Under the pieces are notes generated by a model, which saw only the letters and a program-made list of their open reading frames with translations, was not told the origin of the DNA and ran no database searches. A stretch of DNA of 64,000 bases, taken from Methylobacterium sp. 2A. GTDB lineage: Bacteria; Pseudomonadota; Alphaproteobacteria; Rhizobiales; Beijerinckiaceae. The stretch covers positions 118,935 to 182,934 of the forward strand of contig NZ_VUOK01000048.1 in assembly GCF_009806555.1 (NCBI RefSeq). The letters run 5' to 3'. The translations under genes were made by a program, and so were the position numbers. Shown here piece after piece: positions 37,443-45,096 of this stretch. Position 1 is the stretch's first letter, and each line of letters opens with the position of its first letter.

Positions 37443-39389
37443 ATGATCGACGACCTCACCTATTTCCGTGACGACCTCGACGAGGGCGAGGCCGACCTCG
37501 ACCGGCGCGGGCGGCGCGCCCCGTCCGTCGAGACCCTGGCCGTCTTCGCCCTGGAGGCGGCCATCCCGGCCGCCGAACGTCGCCGCATCGCCCGGGCCAA
37601 GACCTACGCCCTCGTCGTCGAGGTGCCGTCCGCGGAGTGGGTGGAGCCCATTCGCTCGGCCTGCGGCGCGCTGGGGGCGTGGCCGACCGTCCATGCCCGC
37701 ACGGGCGCGGACCGCGAGGATCGCCCCGAGCGCGGCAACGACACCGTCGCGCAGCGCCTTTCCGAGGGCGGCAGGGTCCTGGGGATCTCGCAGGATTGCG
37801 GGCGGTACCTGCCCTCCGCCCTGCTCGCCGCCGCCGACGGGCGCTACCGGGTCGGCGTGCCCGCCAACGCCGTCCTCGCGCGGGCGATCCGCGCCGCCAC
37901 CGGGCAGCGCGCGCCCGAGCTGCCCCCGTCCGCGGCGGCGGGGCTCGGGCTCTGGGACCTGTGCGCCGCGATCCGCGCCGGATCCGCCCGCGCCTGCGTC
38001 GACCGCCTCGCCGCGGCGTCCCGGTCCCGGTCCACCGTCGACCGGCAGACCGCGGACGCGCCGCCGTTCGCGAGCTTGCGCGGGTTCGGCGCAGCCCACG
38101 ACTGGGGCACGCGCCTGATCGACGACCTGGAAGCCTGGCGGGACGGGCGGATCGGCTCCTTCGAGGCGCTCGACCGCAACGTGGTCCTGGCGTCGACGCC
38201 CGGCCTCGGGAAGTCGACCTACGTTCGCTCGCTGGCGAAGGCCGCCCGGCTTCCGCTGCTGGTCAGCTCGGTCTCGACTTGGTTCACCCAGTCCAACGGG
38301 TACTTGGATGGCGTCGTGAAATACGTCGATCTTCTATTCGAGGAAGCCTATTCGCGGGCTCCATCGATACTATTTCTAGACGAAATCGATAGTATACCAA
38401 GTAGATCTTCAATGGACGGAAGAAATTCCTCGTGGTGGACCCCGGTGGTGACTCATATTCTTCTGAAAATCGATGAATGCTGTGCCCGGGATGGCGCCGG
38501 CGTGTGCCTGATCGGCGCGACCAACCACCCGGAGCGGCTCGACGCCGCCCTGGTGCGCCCCGGTCGGCTGAACCGGGTGCTGCGCATCGCGCGCCCGTCC
38601 GCCGCCGACCTCGCCGCCATCTTCCGGCAGCACCTCGGCGACGACCTCGCCGAGCTGGACCTCGGCGTCGTGGCCGAACTCGGCCTCGGCGCGAGCGGGG
38701 CCCAGGTCGTGGCGTGGGTCAGGGAGGCGCGCGCCAGGGCGCGGGCGGAGGGGCGCCCGATCCGGGCGGAGGACCTGCTGGGGGCGGTCGCGCCGCCGGA
38801 CACCCGGACGGCCGGTGAAAAAATGCGGAGCGCGCTGCACGAGGCCGGCCACGCCGTCGGCGCCGAACTGCTGAAGATCGCCGAGGTCGAGCAGGTCGAC
38901 CTGATCCTGCGCGAGACCGCCGCGGGCGGCACCGCCATGCGCGGGCGCCTCGGCCTGTTGCCGACCCGGGACGACCTGGAGCGGATGGTCGTCGGCCTGC
39001 TGTGCGGCCGCGCCGCGGAGACGGTGTTCCTCGGGGAGGCGAGCGCGGGGTCCGGCGGCGACGCAGGCTCGGACCTCGCGCGCGCCACGGCCTTCGTCGC
39101 GGGCATCCACGGCTCATACGGTCTCGGCGGCGGCCTCGCCTACCGCGGACCGATGGAGGAGCTCGGCCGCACCCTCGGCGGCGACCCGGCCCTGCGCTCG
39201 GCCGTCGAGGCCGACCTCGCCCGCCTCGGCGCGGAGGCGGAGCGCCTCGTCTCCGAACACCAGGACATCGTGCAGGCCGTGGCGGAGGCCCTGCTCGACC
39301 GGCGCGTGCTGAGCGGCGACGCGCTGCGCCGGTTCATCTCCGACGCCCGGCCCGGCCGGGCCCGGCAGGCGGGGAACGGCGGCCGATGA
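37443..39389 (+). CDS. Soluble FtsH-like AAA+ ATPase/M41 metalloprotease
   Basis: This 648-residue protein has a 210-residue N-terminal region of unknown fold, then an AAA+ module (Walker A STPGLGKST at 251-259, Walker B ILFLDEIDSI at 309-318, sensor region GATNHPERLDAALVRPGR at 358-375). The M41 peptidase follows, with zinc motif HEAGH (466-470) and the distal ligand helix in AGSDLARATAF. FtsH normally carries two N-terminal membrane helices; none is visible here, so this is a cytosolic version. The N-terminal domain may select substrates. Codons near 38300-38480 are unusually AT-rich. It overlaps the next gene by four bases (ATGA), showing translational coupling. Confidence 0.9.
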   Translation: MIDDLTYFRDDLDEGEADLDRRGRRAPSVETLAVFALEAAIPAAERRRIARAKTYALVVEVPSAEWVEPIRSACGALGAWPTVHARTGADREDRPERGNDTVAQRLSEGGRVLGISQDCGRYLPSALLAAADGRYRVGVPANAVLARAIRAATGQRAPELPPSAAAGLGLWDLCAAIRAGSARACVDRLAAASRSRSTVDRQTADAPPFASLRGFGAAHDWGTRLIDDLEAWRDGRIGSFEALDRNVVLASTPGLGKSTYVRSLAKAARLPLLVSSVSTWFTQSNGYLDGVVKYVDLLFEEAYSRAPSILFLDEIDSIPSRSSMDGRNSSWWTPVVTHILLKIDECCARDGAGVCLIGATNHPERLDAALVRPGRLNRVLRIARPSAADLAAIFRQHLGDDLAELDLGVVAELGLGASGAQVVAWVREARARARAEGRPIRAEDLLGAVAPPDTRTAGEKMRSALHEAGHAVGAELLKIAEVEQVDLILRETAAGGTAMRGRLGLLPTRDDLERMVVGLLCGRAAETVFLGEASAGSGGDAGSDLARATAFVAGIHGSYGLGGGLAYRGPMEELGRTLGGDPALRSAVEADLARLGAEAERLVSEHQDIVQAVAEALLDRRVLSGDALRRFISDARPGRARQAGNGGR

Positions 39390-40351
39390 CCCGGCACGCC
39401 GATCCCCGGGCGGCGGGGCTGGGCGCCGTCCCCGCGCCAGAGCCGGCCCGTGCCGCGACTGCAACGTCGAGCCGGTACCGCCTCTGGGTGATGTCGGACC
39501 TCGTCATCGACCGCCATCCCTTCGCGCTGCCCGCCCCGCTTCCGGACTTCGACGCCCTCGTGGTGGCCGGCGACGTCTCCGACGACCTACGGGTGTCGGT
39601 CGAGTGGCTAGCGCGGAGCCTCGACGGCCGGCAGGGCTCGCGGCCGGTCGTGCTGGTGCCGGGAAATCGCGAGTTTTGGGGAGGCCGGGACGGCCGAGGG
39701 GACATCGCGGGGATCCTCGCGCGCGGCCGCGAGCTGGCGAGCCGGGCCGGGATCGCGCTCCTGTCGGACGACGGCGTGCGCGTCGACGATGGCCGCGGGA
39801 CGGGCCTGTACGTCCTCGGCGCCACCCTGTGGACCGATTGGGCCCTGCACGGATCCCGAAGGGCGACCCTCGCCCGCGGCCATGCCCGGCATCACCTCGG
39901 CGACTGCCGCCGCATTCGCCGCGCCGGCGCGCTTCCCTACCTGCCCCACGATGCGGGCGGCGCGCACGCGCGGTCGCGGGCGTTCATTGAAGACGCGCTC
40001 GGGTCCGTCGTCGCGCAGGCGACGGGGTTCCGGCCATCGCCGGTGGCGCTGGTCCAGGATGCGCGTCCGGGCGACCGTGCGGTTGTCGTGACTCATCACG
40101 CTCCGTCCGCGCGCACCCTGCCGCCCGAGGTCTTGCCCGAGCTCGCCGACGAGTGGGTCGGGGCCTCGCTCGCCTCCGACTTGGAGGGGCTCATGTCCGG
40201 CTGGGGCGCGCCGACGCTCTGGATCCACGGCAGCGTGCCCGGTCCGGTGGACGTGACGGTGGGACCGACGCGGATCGTCGCCAATCCAAGGATCTCCGGC
40301 TGGGAATGCGGCCGGGCCCCGTTCGACCCAACTTTCATCGTGGAGGCCTGA
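39386..40351 (+). CDS. Degenerate metallophosphoesterase paralogue (probable pseudoenzyme)
   Basis: This 321-residue protein aligns with the MPP at 36596-37381: YRLWVMSDL, ALVVAGDVSDDLRVSVEWLA, VLVPGN, LGATLWTDWALHG, VVVTHHAPSA and ANPRISG. Three catalytic motifs are altered. SDLH reads SDLV, GNHE reads GNRE, and HGHVH reads HGSVP. The Asp of GDV and the THHAPS pair remain. Loss of four metal- or phosphate-binding His residues argues against normal catalysis, so a binding or regulatory role with the FtsH-like protease is inferred. Its ATG overlaps the protease stop. Confidence 0.8.
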   Translation: MTRHADPRAAGLGAVPAPEPARAATATSSRYRLWVMSDLVIDRHPFALPAPLPDFDALVVAGDVSDDLRVSVEWLARSLDGRQGSRPVVLVPGNREFWGGRDGRGDIAGILARGRELASRAGIALLSDDGVRVDDGRGTGLYVLGATLWTDWALHGSRRATLARGHARHHLGDCRRIRRAGALPYLPHDAGGAHARSRAFIEDALGSVVAQATGFRPSPVALVQDARPGDRAVVVTHHAPSARTLPPEVLPELADEWVGASLASDLEGLMSGWGAPTLWIHGSVPGPVDVTVGPTRIVANPRISGWECGRAPFDPTFIVEA

Positions 40352-40355
40352 GTGC

Positions 40356-41243
40356 ATGGCGCATAGTCGCACCGGAATCATGCCATCCCCCGGACCCGCC
40401 TCGGCGACCGACCGGGCCCTGCCAAGCCGGCGGCGCCATCCCGACCGCGAACGGCAAAGCGCAGCCGAGGCGCCGGACACGCTCCTTTGCCTGGACATCG
40501 AGACCGTCGCTGACACTGATATGCCGGTCGTCGATCCGGACAGGTTCCCGAAACCTTGCTGGCACCGGATCGTCGCCATCTCCTACGTGGAGGCTCGCAT
40601 CGCGGTCGACCCGGCGACCGGCCACGAGCGCTACCTGGTGCGGCAGTGTCGAAGCGGTGGAAACGAGGACTGGGACGAGCGACGACTGCTCACGGCGTTC
40701 TGGAAATTCTTCGCGGCCGGCCGCTACCGCATCGTAACGTGGAACGGCCGCTCTTTCGATGTGCCCGTACTCCAGGCCCGCGCGCTGATCCACGGCATCC
40801 CAGTCCAGGCCTGGTACTGCCGCGGCGACCGGTGGAACGGATACGGAAGCCGGTACGCGCCCGACTGGCACACCGACCTCATGGACGTGCTTTCGGGCTT
40901 CGGCGCCTCCCCACGCATGGGCCTCGACGAGTGCGCGGTCGCGCTGGGCCTGCCCGGCAAGGCGGGCGAACACGGCGCCCACGTCGCCGACCAGATCGCG
41001 CGTGGCGACCTCGCCGGCGTCCGCGCCTATTGCGAGACCGACACCTTGAACTCCATGGCCCTCTACGTCCGCCATGCGCTCCTGTGCGGGAAGACCGACG
41101 CCGAGGGCCACGACGCGAGCCTGCGCAGCCTCGTCGACTACCTCGCGGCCGAGGGCCGGACCCGCCCGCACCTGCGCGCCTTCCTCGACCGGTGGATGAG
41201 CTCGTCCCGCCCCGCCCCGATGTTCGTGGCTGACGGGGCCTGA
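40356..41243 (+). CDS. Predicted PolB-like 3'-5' exonuclease (DEDD)
   Basis: This 295-residue protein has the three exonuclease motifs: ExoI LLCLDIETVAD (D and E near residues 46-48), ExoII RIVTWNGRSFDVPVL (about 127-141) and ExoIII AYCETDTLNSMAL (about 225-237). That order matches the predicted PolB-like 3'-5' exonuclease family. Two-metal digestion of DNA or RNA 3' ends is expected. The first 40 residues are disordered, so the start could be later. It lies 4 bp after the degenerate MPP gene, so it belongs to the same operon. Confidence 0.85.
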   Translation: MAHSRTGIMPSPGPASATDRALPSRRRHPDRERQSAAEAPDTLLCLDIETVADTDMPVVDPDRFPKPCWHRIVAISYVEARIAVDPATGHERYLVRQCRSGGNEDWDERRLLTAFWKFFAAGRYRIVTWNGRSFDVPVLQARALIHGIPVQAWYCRGDRWNGYGSRYAPDWHTDLMDVLSGFGASPRMGLDECAVALGLPGKAGEHGAHVADQIARGDLAGVRAYCETDTLNSMALYVRHALLCGKTDAEGHDASLRSLVDYLAAEGRTRPHLRAFLDRWMSSSRPAPMFVADGA

Positions 41244-41666
41244 CCGGCCGCGCTGCGGCGGCTCCCGGGACCGCCGCCGATCAAGCCGCGCACGTGAGGG
41301 AGTCGCGGATGCGGGCCTGCCCGGTACCGAGCCGGCGAAAGCCAGGCCTGGACGGCGGGCCCGAAGCCGCCGTCAGCTCGGACGGCCGCAAAGTTGCGGC
41401 GGCCGGCACGAGGACCGGATCGACGCGGACCGGCGGAGGTGGCCATCCACGTGGCAAAGTCGAGGCCAAAGGGCGGGGCTTGGCCCCCGTCATGGAGGGT
41501 CGAGGCGCAGAACGACCTTCGGATCGGAGGTCCATGCCTGGAAACTGGGGGAAAATCTCGAAATTATGCGTCGTCCAGGACTGGGAGCTTGCATGGGGCG
41601 GGCGGAACCTCTAAGGGATGGAATGCGCCCGGGTGTCCTTGGGCGGCGTCGGCTTCCGGGGATCCG
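41244..41666. other. Gene-free interval, about 420 bp
   Basis: No convincing gene. It likely holds the end of the exonuclease operon and the promoter of the small winged-helix gene, but no clear -10/-35 pair was seen. Confidence 0.4.
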
Positions 41667-42089
41667 ATGAGTAAGTCGGAAGACTATCAAGGCCTCCGCG
41701 AAAGGCTTGAGCGGAAGCTCAGGGAGAAGGAGGAGGCTTATTCGGCGGCAAGCCTGGCTCACTTCCGCGAGGTCGAGGATCTCAGGCTCCAGATCCATCT
41801 CGTCGACCAGGTCCTGCGGGGTGGCGGCGCGGCGTCGGAACCATCCGAGGCGGCCGAGGGTGGTTCCAAGATCCTGCTCGCGGGAGAGGTCCCGCAGTTG
41901 ATCCTGCGTGCCCTGGCCGAGGCCGAACCGCACGGATTGAGCGGCGGGGAGCTGAATGAAATCGTCGTCAAAGCTGGGTTCGCCAAAGACTCGGCGGAGA
42001 AAAATAAAACAAAATTAAGGTTAGCAGGGCGCGCGCATCGAGACCCGAAGGCGGGGGGGCGGTGGCGTCTTGGGCCGGGTCAGGCCTAA
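41667..42089 (+). CDS. Hypothetical coiled-coil plus winged-helix protein, 140 aa
   Basis: The N-terminal half is a charged coiled coil (LRERLERKLREKEEAYSAAS, then VEDLRLQIHLVDQVL). The C-terminal part looks like a winged helix: VPQLILRALAEAEPHGLSGG, ELNEIVVKAGF, then KTKLRLAGRAHRDPKAGGRW. A DNA-binding role is inferred. It is followed by a strong terminator, so it is probably monocistronic. I recognise no named family. Confidence 0.65.
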   Translation: MSKSEDYQGLRERLERKLREKEEAYSAASLAHFREVEDLRLQIHLVDQVLRGGGAASEPSEAAEGGSKILLAGEVPQLILRALAEAEPHGLSGGELNEIVVKAGFAKDSAEKNKTKLRLAGRAHRDPKAGGRWRLGPGQA

Positions 42090-42180
42090 CCCGCCGCGCC
42101 GTTTCGTCGGCCCTAATTCGCGAGGATGGAGAACGGATGAGATCAAGCGCCAAGCTCAAGGGGGCCCGGGCCCCGCCAAA

Positions 42181-42216
42181 CGAAAAAGCGCCCGACGCGA
42201 GGTCGGACGCTTTTCG
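42181..42216 (+). terminator. Rho-independent terminator after the winged-helix gene
   Basis: A GC-rich stem with A and T flanks (CGAAAA...CCGAC, loop GCGAG, GTCGG...TTTTCG) lies 92 bases after the stop. It contains two one-base bulges. The flanking A/T runs make it work in both directions. Confidence 0.75.
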
Positions 42217-42384
42217 TGGACGCGCTACGCAGGATGGGGGCATCCTGCCTGCGACTTCCGAATAGCCGTGCGCGGCGCGTACGACTACTTGCTGGGGCAG
42301 TACCACCTGCGTACCAGCCGTGTTCAATACTTTCCAAGCACCACATCGACGTCACGTTGCGCAAACACCGTGACGCCCACTGAG

Positions 42385-42518
42385 TTCGAAGCGAACAAGA
42401 GGCGCAGGGCGCCTGTGGTTCGAGGCGAACAAAAGGCGCCAAGCGGCGCCTGTGGAATCTCGTTGTTACCGTGCGGCCGCTCCGGCCGCAAGCGGGCATG
42501 GTGGTTTTCCACAGGCGC
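42385..42518. repeat. Tandem hairpin repeats and nested inverted repeat
   Basis: Two related units run head to tail, starting TTCGAAGCGAACAAGAGGCG (42385-42418) and TTCGAGGCGAACAAAAGGCG (42419-42455); each ends in GGCGCCTGTGG or GGGCGCCTGTGG and folds as a small hairpin. The second ends in an arm GCGCCTGTGGAA (42446-42457) whose exact complement TTCCACAGGCGC is at 42507-42518. Between these arms is an inner hairpin TGCGGCC/GGCCGCA (42472-42490). This nested structure is unlike coding DNA. It sits just before the transposition genes. Confidence 0.7.
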
Positions 42519-42800
42519 GCGGCGGCCGCCCCGTTCGAAGGGGCGCCGCACGCCTTTGACGACGACGGATCGAGCATCGGTCGCCCGATCCGTGTCTCGG
42601 CCGCCCCGACGGGGTTCGCCGAGGCCCGACGACATCGTCCCTGAATGAAAACCCGCGCCGTGCGCATCCCGTCCCCTGCCTAAGGGGGCCGGTTCCAGTC
42701 CTGGATCCCCGCGAACAGGACGGACCCGACCGGGGCCACTCCGCGCATCCCCTAAGCCCGCGCCTCCGACCCCGTCGGGAGGCGACAGGAGACCTGTGCC

Positions 42801-43025
42801 ATGCGTCCGCCCATCCCCGACCTCTTCACCCGCGTGGGCATCGTCCTGCCGGATCATATCGCGCCGCGGCGGCCGGGTGCCGCCCCGGCGGGCGTCCCGG
42901 GCGACCCCGGCGCCGGCCGACCCGACCGGCACGGACCGGGGGCCGAGCTCCCGGACGCCGTTCCCGCGCCGCCGTCCGAGGAGCGCGGTCGTGCGCTCCG
43001 CGCCGCCGGCGACCGCGACGGCTGA
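42801..43025 (+). CDS. Possible small protein, 74 aa
   Basis: An ATG preceded by AGGAG opens a 74-residue frame (MRPPIPDLFTRVGIVLPDHI then Pro/Gly/Ala-rich). No family is recognised and the composition is simple, so only the ribosome site and position before the transposition genes support it. Confidence 0.3.
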   Translation: MRPPIPDLFTRVGIVLPDHIAPRRPGAAPAGVPGDPGAGRPDRHGPGAELPDAVPAPPSEERGRALRAAGDRDG

Positions 43026-43191
43026 CCAAGGCTCGTCGGCGGCCGGTCGACGAGGATCGACCGCCGGCCCGCGGCGCGGGCGAGACCGCGCCGCCCGATC
43101 GACCCGGGCCGCGCATCGGCGCGGTCCTCGACCTTCAGCGTCACACCCCGCGCGGCGACACCCTGCCTCGGCGGGTCGGGAGAACCTTGCC

Positions 43192-43506
43192 ATGGATCGG
43201 CCGACGACGACCAGGACCACGAACCCCACCAGCTGCCCCCTCGCCTCGACCGCCGCGGATCCCGCGTCGTCGCGTGGCATCCGGACACCCCGCCGCCGTC
43301 CCCTCGCCGCGTCGTCGACCCGGACCCGGTCCTACGACGCGGCGGACGAAGCCCTGTCCATGCCCGTCGAGGCGACCTTCGACTTCGAGCGCCTCGACTT
43401 CGTCGTCATCGACGGGAGCGGCCGGTCCCTCCGGCCCTCGTTGGGCGTGACCACCGACAGTGCCACCGGCGCCGTGCTCGGCGTCTTCTGCGAACTCATG
43501 GGTTGA
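43192..43506 (+). CDS. Mini TnsB-core-like protein, 104 aa (possible remnant)
   Basis: The C-terminal 46 residues read FDFERLDFVVIDGSGRSLRP then SLGVTTDSATGAVLGVF. That resembles the first strands of the Mu/TnsB/TniA RNase H-like core, where xxDxxxLDxxxVD...RPxLxxxxDxxTGxVLG is usual. The same block in the full TnsB here is VEVDNCTLDIALVDDD...GRPDL. The frame then stops, so the second Asp and the Glu of the DDE triad are absent. The N-terminal half is Arg/Ser/Thr-rich and unlike TnsB. It starts after a GGGAGAA site and ends 10 bp before the degenerate TnsA gene. It is either a decayed TnsB or a short regulatory fragment. Confidence 0.45.
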   Translation: MDRPTTTRTTNPTSCPLASTAADPASSRGIRTPRRRPLAASSTRTRSYDAADEALSMPVEATFDFERLDFVVIDGSGRSLRPSLGVTTDSATGAVLGVFCELMG

Positions 43507-43516
43507 GGAGGATCGG

Positions 43517-44344
43517 ATGCAGCCCCAGGCACAGCTTGCGACGCGCGTCGCCCCGGTCCTGCCGCCGGCCGCCCGGGTCCCCGGGGCAGTCATCGCCGAG
43601 GATGACGGAGCGGCGCCCGCGAGCCGCCGCACGTCGTTTGCGGTGCCGCACGACTTCGGCCTCGGTCCGGTCCCGCGATCCCTCGGCCCCGTGCGGGCCC
43701 CCCGCTCCTGGGTGCCCGATGTCGTGCGCCACGAGAAGCTGCCGGGCGGCTTGGCGATCACGACGAGCCTGTTGGAGACCGCCGGTCTCACGATGGCGCT
43801 GTGCGACCCGGTCAACACCCTCGTCGTGCCATGCGCCCACGTCCTCCACTACCAGGAGGTGGACCGGGACGGCCGCGTCCGGGATGCGTGCCATCGCCCC
43901 CAGGTCGTCACCCGCCGCCGCGACGGCGGCGTCCTCGCCTACACCTTCCTGGCCACCTGGGAGCGCGACAGGGCGGCCCTCGATTGGCGGCGGACCGAGG
44001 CGGCCGTGCGAGCCGCTTACCGCACGCTGGGCGTGGAGTTCCGTGTCCTCACGGAACGCACCCTGTTTTCGCGCGTCCTGCGCGAGAATCGCGCCCGCAT
44101 GCTGAAGGAGCGGGCCGGCCCCGGGGCGAAGGACGACCTGGAACGCGTGCACCGGGCCCTGATGCGGCATGGCCTGACCACCACCGTCGCCCGCTTCCAT
44201 CGCTCGGCGAGACCCTTCCCCGCGCGCAGGATCGACCGGACGCTCGCCTGCCTGATGGAGCTCGCCCTGGCCGGTTCCATCAGGCTCGATCTCCGGCAGC
44301 CGCTCGGGTCCGGGACCCGCATCATGCGGGCCGCCGCGGCATGA
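43517..44344 (+). CDS. TnsA-like protein with lost nuclease residues
   Basis: This 275-residue protein parallels the intact TnsA after it. The core starts TTSLLETAGLTMALCDPVNT with the first Glu (E87) kept, then HRPQVVTRRRDGGVLAYTF where TnsA has PDVV...VIDAK: the Asp is Gln (Q129) and the (D/E)xK is absent. The shared C-terminal helical domain is clear (VHRALMRHGLTTTVARFHRS then LACLMELALAGSIRLDL). The Cys-rich region 96-125 (C96, C106, C125) is new. The start follows GAGGATCG. Its stop overlaps the next ATG (ATGA). It is therefore a partner or regulator rather than a nuclease, by inference. Confidence 0.75.
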   Translation: MQPQAQLATRVAPVLPPAARVPGAVIAEDDGAAPASRRTSFAVPHDFGLGPVPRSLGPVRAPRSWVPDVVRHEKLPGGLAITTSLLETAGLTMALCDPVNTLVVPCAHVLHYQEVDRDGRVRDACHRPQVVTRRRDGGVLAYTFLATWERDRAALDWRRTEAAVRAAYRTLGVEFRVLTERTLFSRVLRENRARMLKERAGPGAKDDLERVHRALMRHGLTTTVARFHRSARPFPARRIDRTLACLMELALAGSIRLDLRQPLGSGTRIMRAAAA

Positions 44345-45096
44345 GCATCGGGAAGGACGACGCCGACGAGCCGCCCCTTCGCCTCAAGTCGTCGGCGACG
44401 CCGGCGAACCTGGGCCTCTTCCCCGGCGCACCCGTCGTCCGGGAGGTGAAGCGGCGCAATTACCTGCGCGCGGTGGACGGCGACGGGGGCGATCACAAGG
44501 CCCTCGGGGCCGCCCCCTTCCGCTCGCTTCTGGAGCGGGACCTGCGCACCTTGCTCGGCGCCAATCCGGACATCGCGCACTACGCCGTCGAGCCGCACGA
44601 ACTGACCTATTACATTCCGGACGGCCGGGGCGGCCAGGAAAAGCACGTCTACGTCCCGGACGTCGTATGCCGTTACCGGGCCGGCGCGGTCACCGTGATC
44701 GACGCCAAGGCGCGCTTTATCGCCGAGCGCCCAGCCTGGACGAGGCGGCAGCCGCACATCGAGGAGGCCTACCGCCTCGACCACGGCGTGGTGTTCCTGA
44801 CCCTGGACGAGGCGGAGATCCGGGCCGAGCCCCGGCTGTCGAACTGCCAGGTCATGGAGCGGCACCGGTACATCGTCCCGGACCAGGTCGCCCTGCTGCG
44901 GGTCCGCGACGCCTTGGTCGAACTCGGCCTGCCGACCACCGTCGCGGCCGTGGTGCGCGCCGCCCGGCTGAACGACAGGCCGGGCGAGTGCCGCGCCTAC
45001 ACCGCGCTGATGAACATGGCGCTGGCCGGCGAGGTGGCGCCCGACCTCGCCCGGCCCTTCTCCTTCCAGACCGAGATCCGCGAGGTGATGGCGTGA
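44341..45096 (+). CDS. tnsA: TnsA-like transposon endonuclease
   Basis: This 251-residue protein has the TnsA restriction-like core: FRSLLERDLRTLL with E65, HVYVPDVVCRY with D107 and VTVIDAKARF with D121 and K123. In Tn7, TnsA cuts the 5' ends of the element so that, with TnsB, the transposon is excised cleanly. The C-terminal region (about 175-245) is a helical TnsA C-terminal domain that may contact TnsC. Four-base overlaps link it to both neighbours. The segment IEEAYRLDHGVVFLTLDEAE is typical of the family. Confidence 0.88.
   Translation: MSIGKDDADEPPLRLKSSATPANLGLFPGAPVVREVKRRNYLRAVDGDGGDHKALGAAPFRSLLERDLRTLLGANPDIAHYAVEPHELTYYIPDGRGGQEKHVYVPDVVCRYRAGAVTVIDAKARFIAERPAWTRRQPHIEEAYRLDHGVVFLTLDEAEIRAEPRLSNCQVMERHRYIVPDQVALLRVRDALVELGLPTTVAAVVRAARLNDRPGECRAYTALMNMALAGEVAPDLARPFSFQTEIREVMA

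Noticed and set aside
34973..37459. 828-codon open frame on the minus strand
   Set aside because: It covers three plausible plus-strand genes with ribosome sites and motifs; its own translation has no domain.
42385..42518. CRISPR array
   Set aside because: Only two related units are present, with no spacers of equal length and no cas genes in the window.
44667..45092. Extended N-terminus for tnsB
   Set aside because: It would overlap tnsA by over 400 bases in another frame; the GTG at 45093 overlapping the tnsA stop is the natural coupled start.
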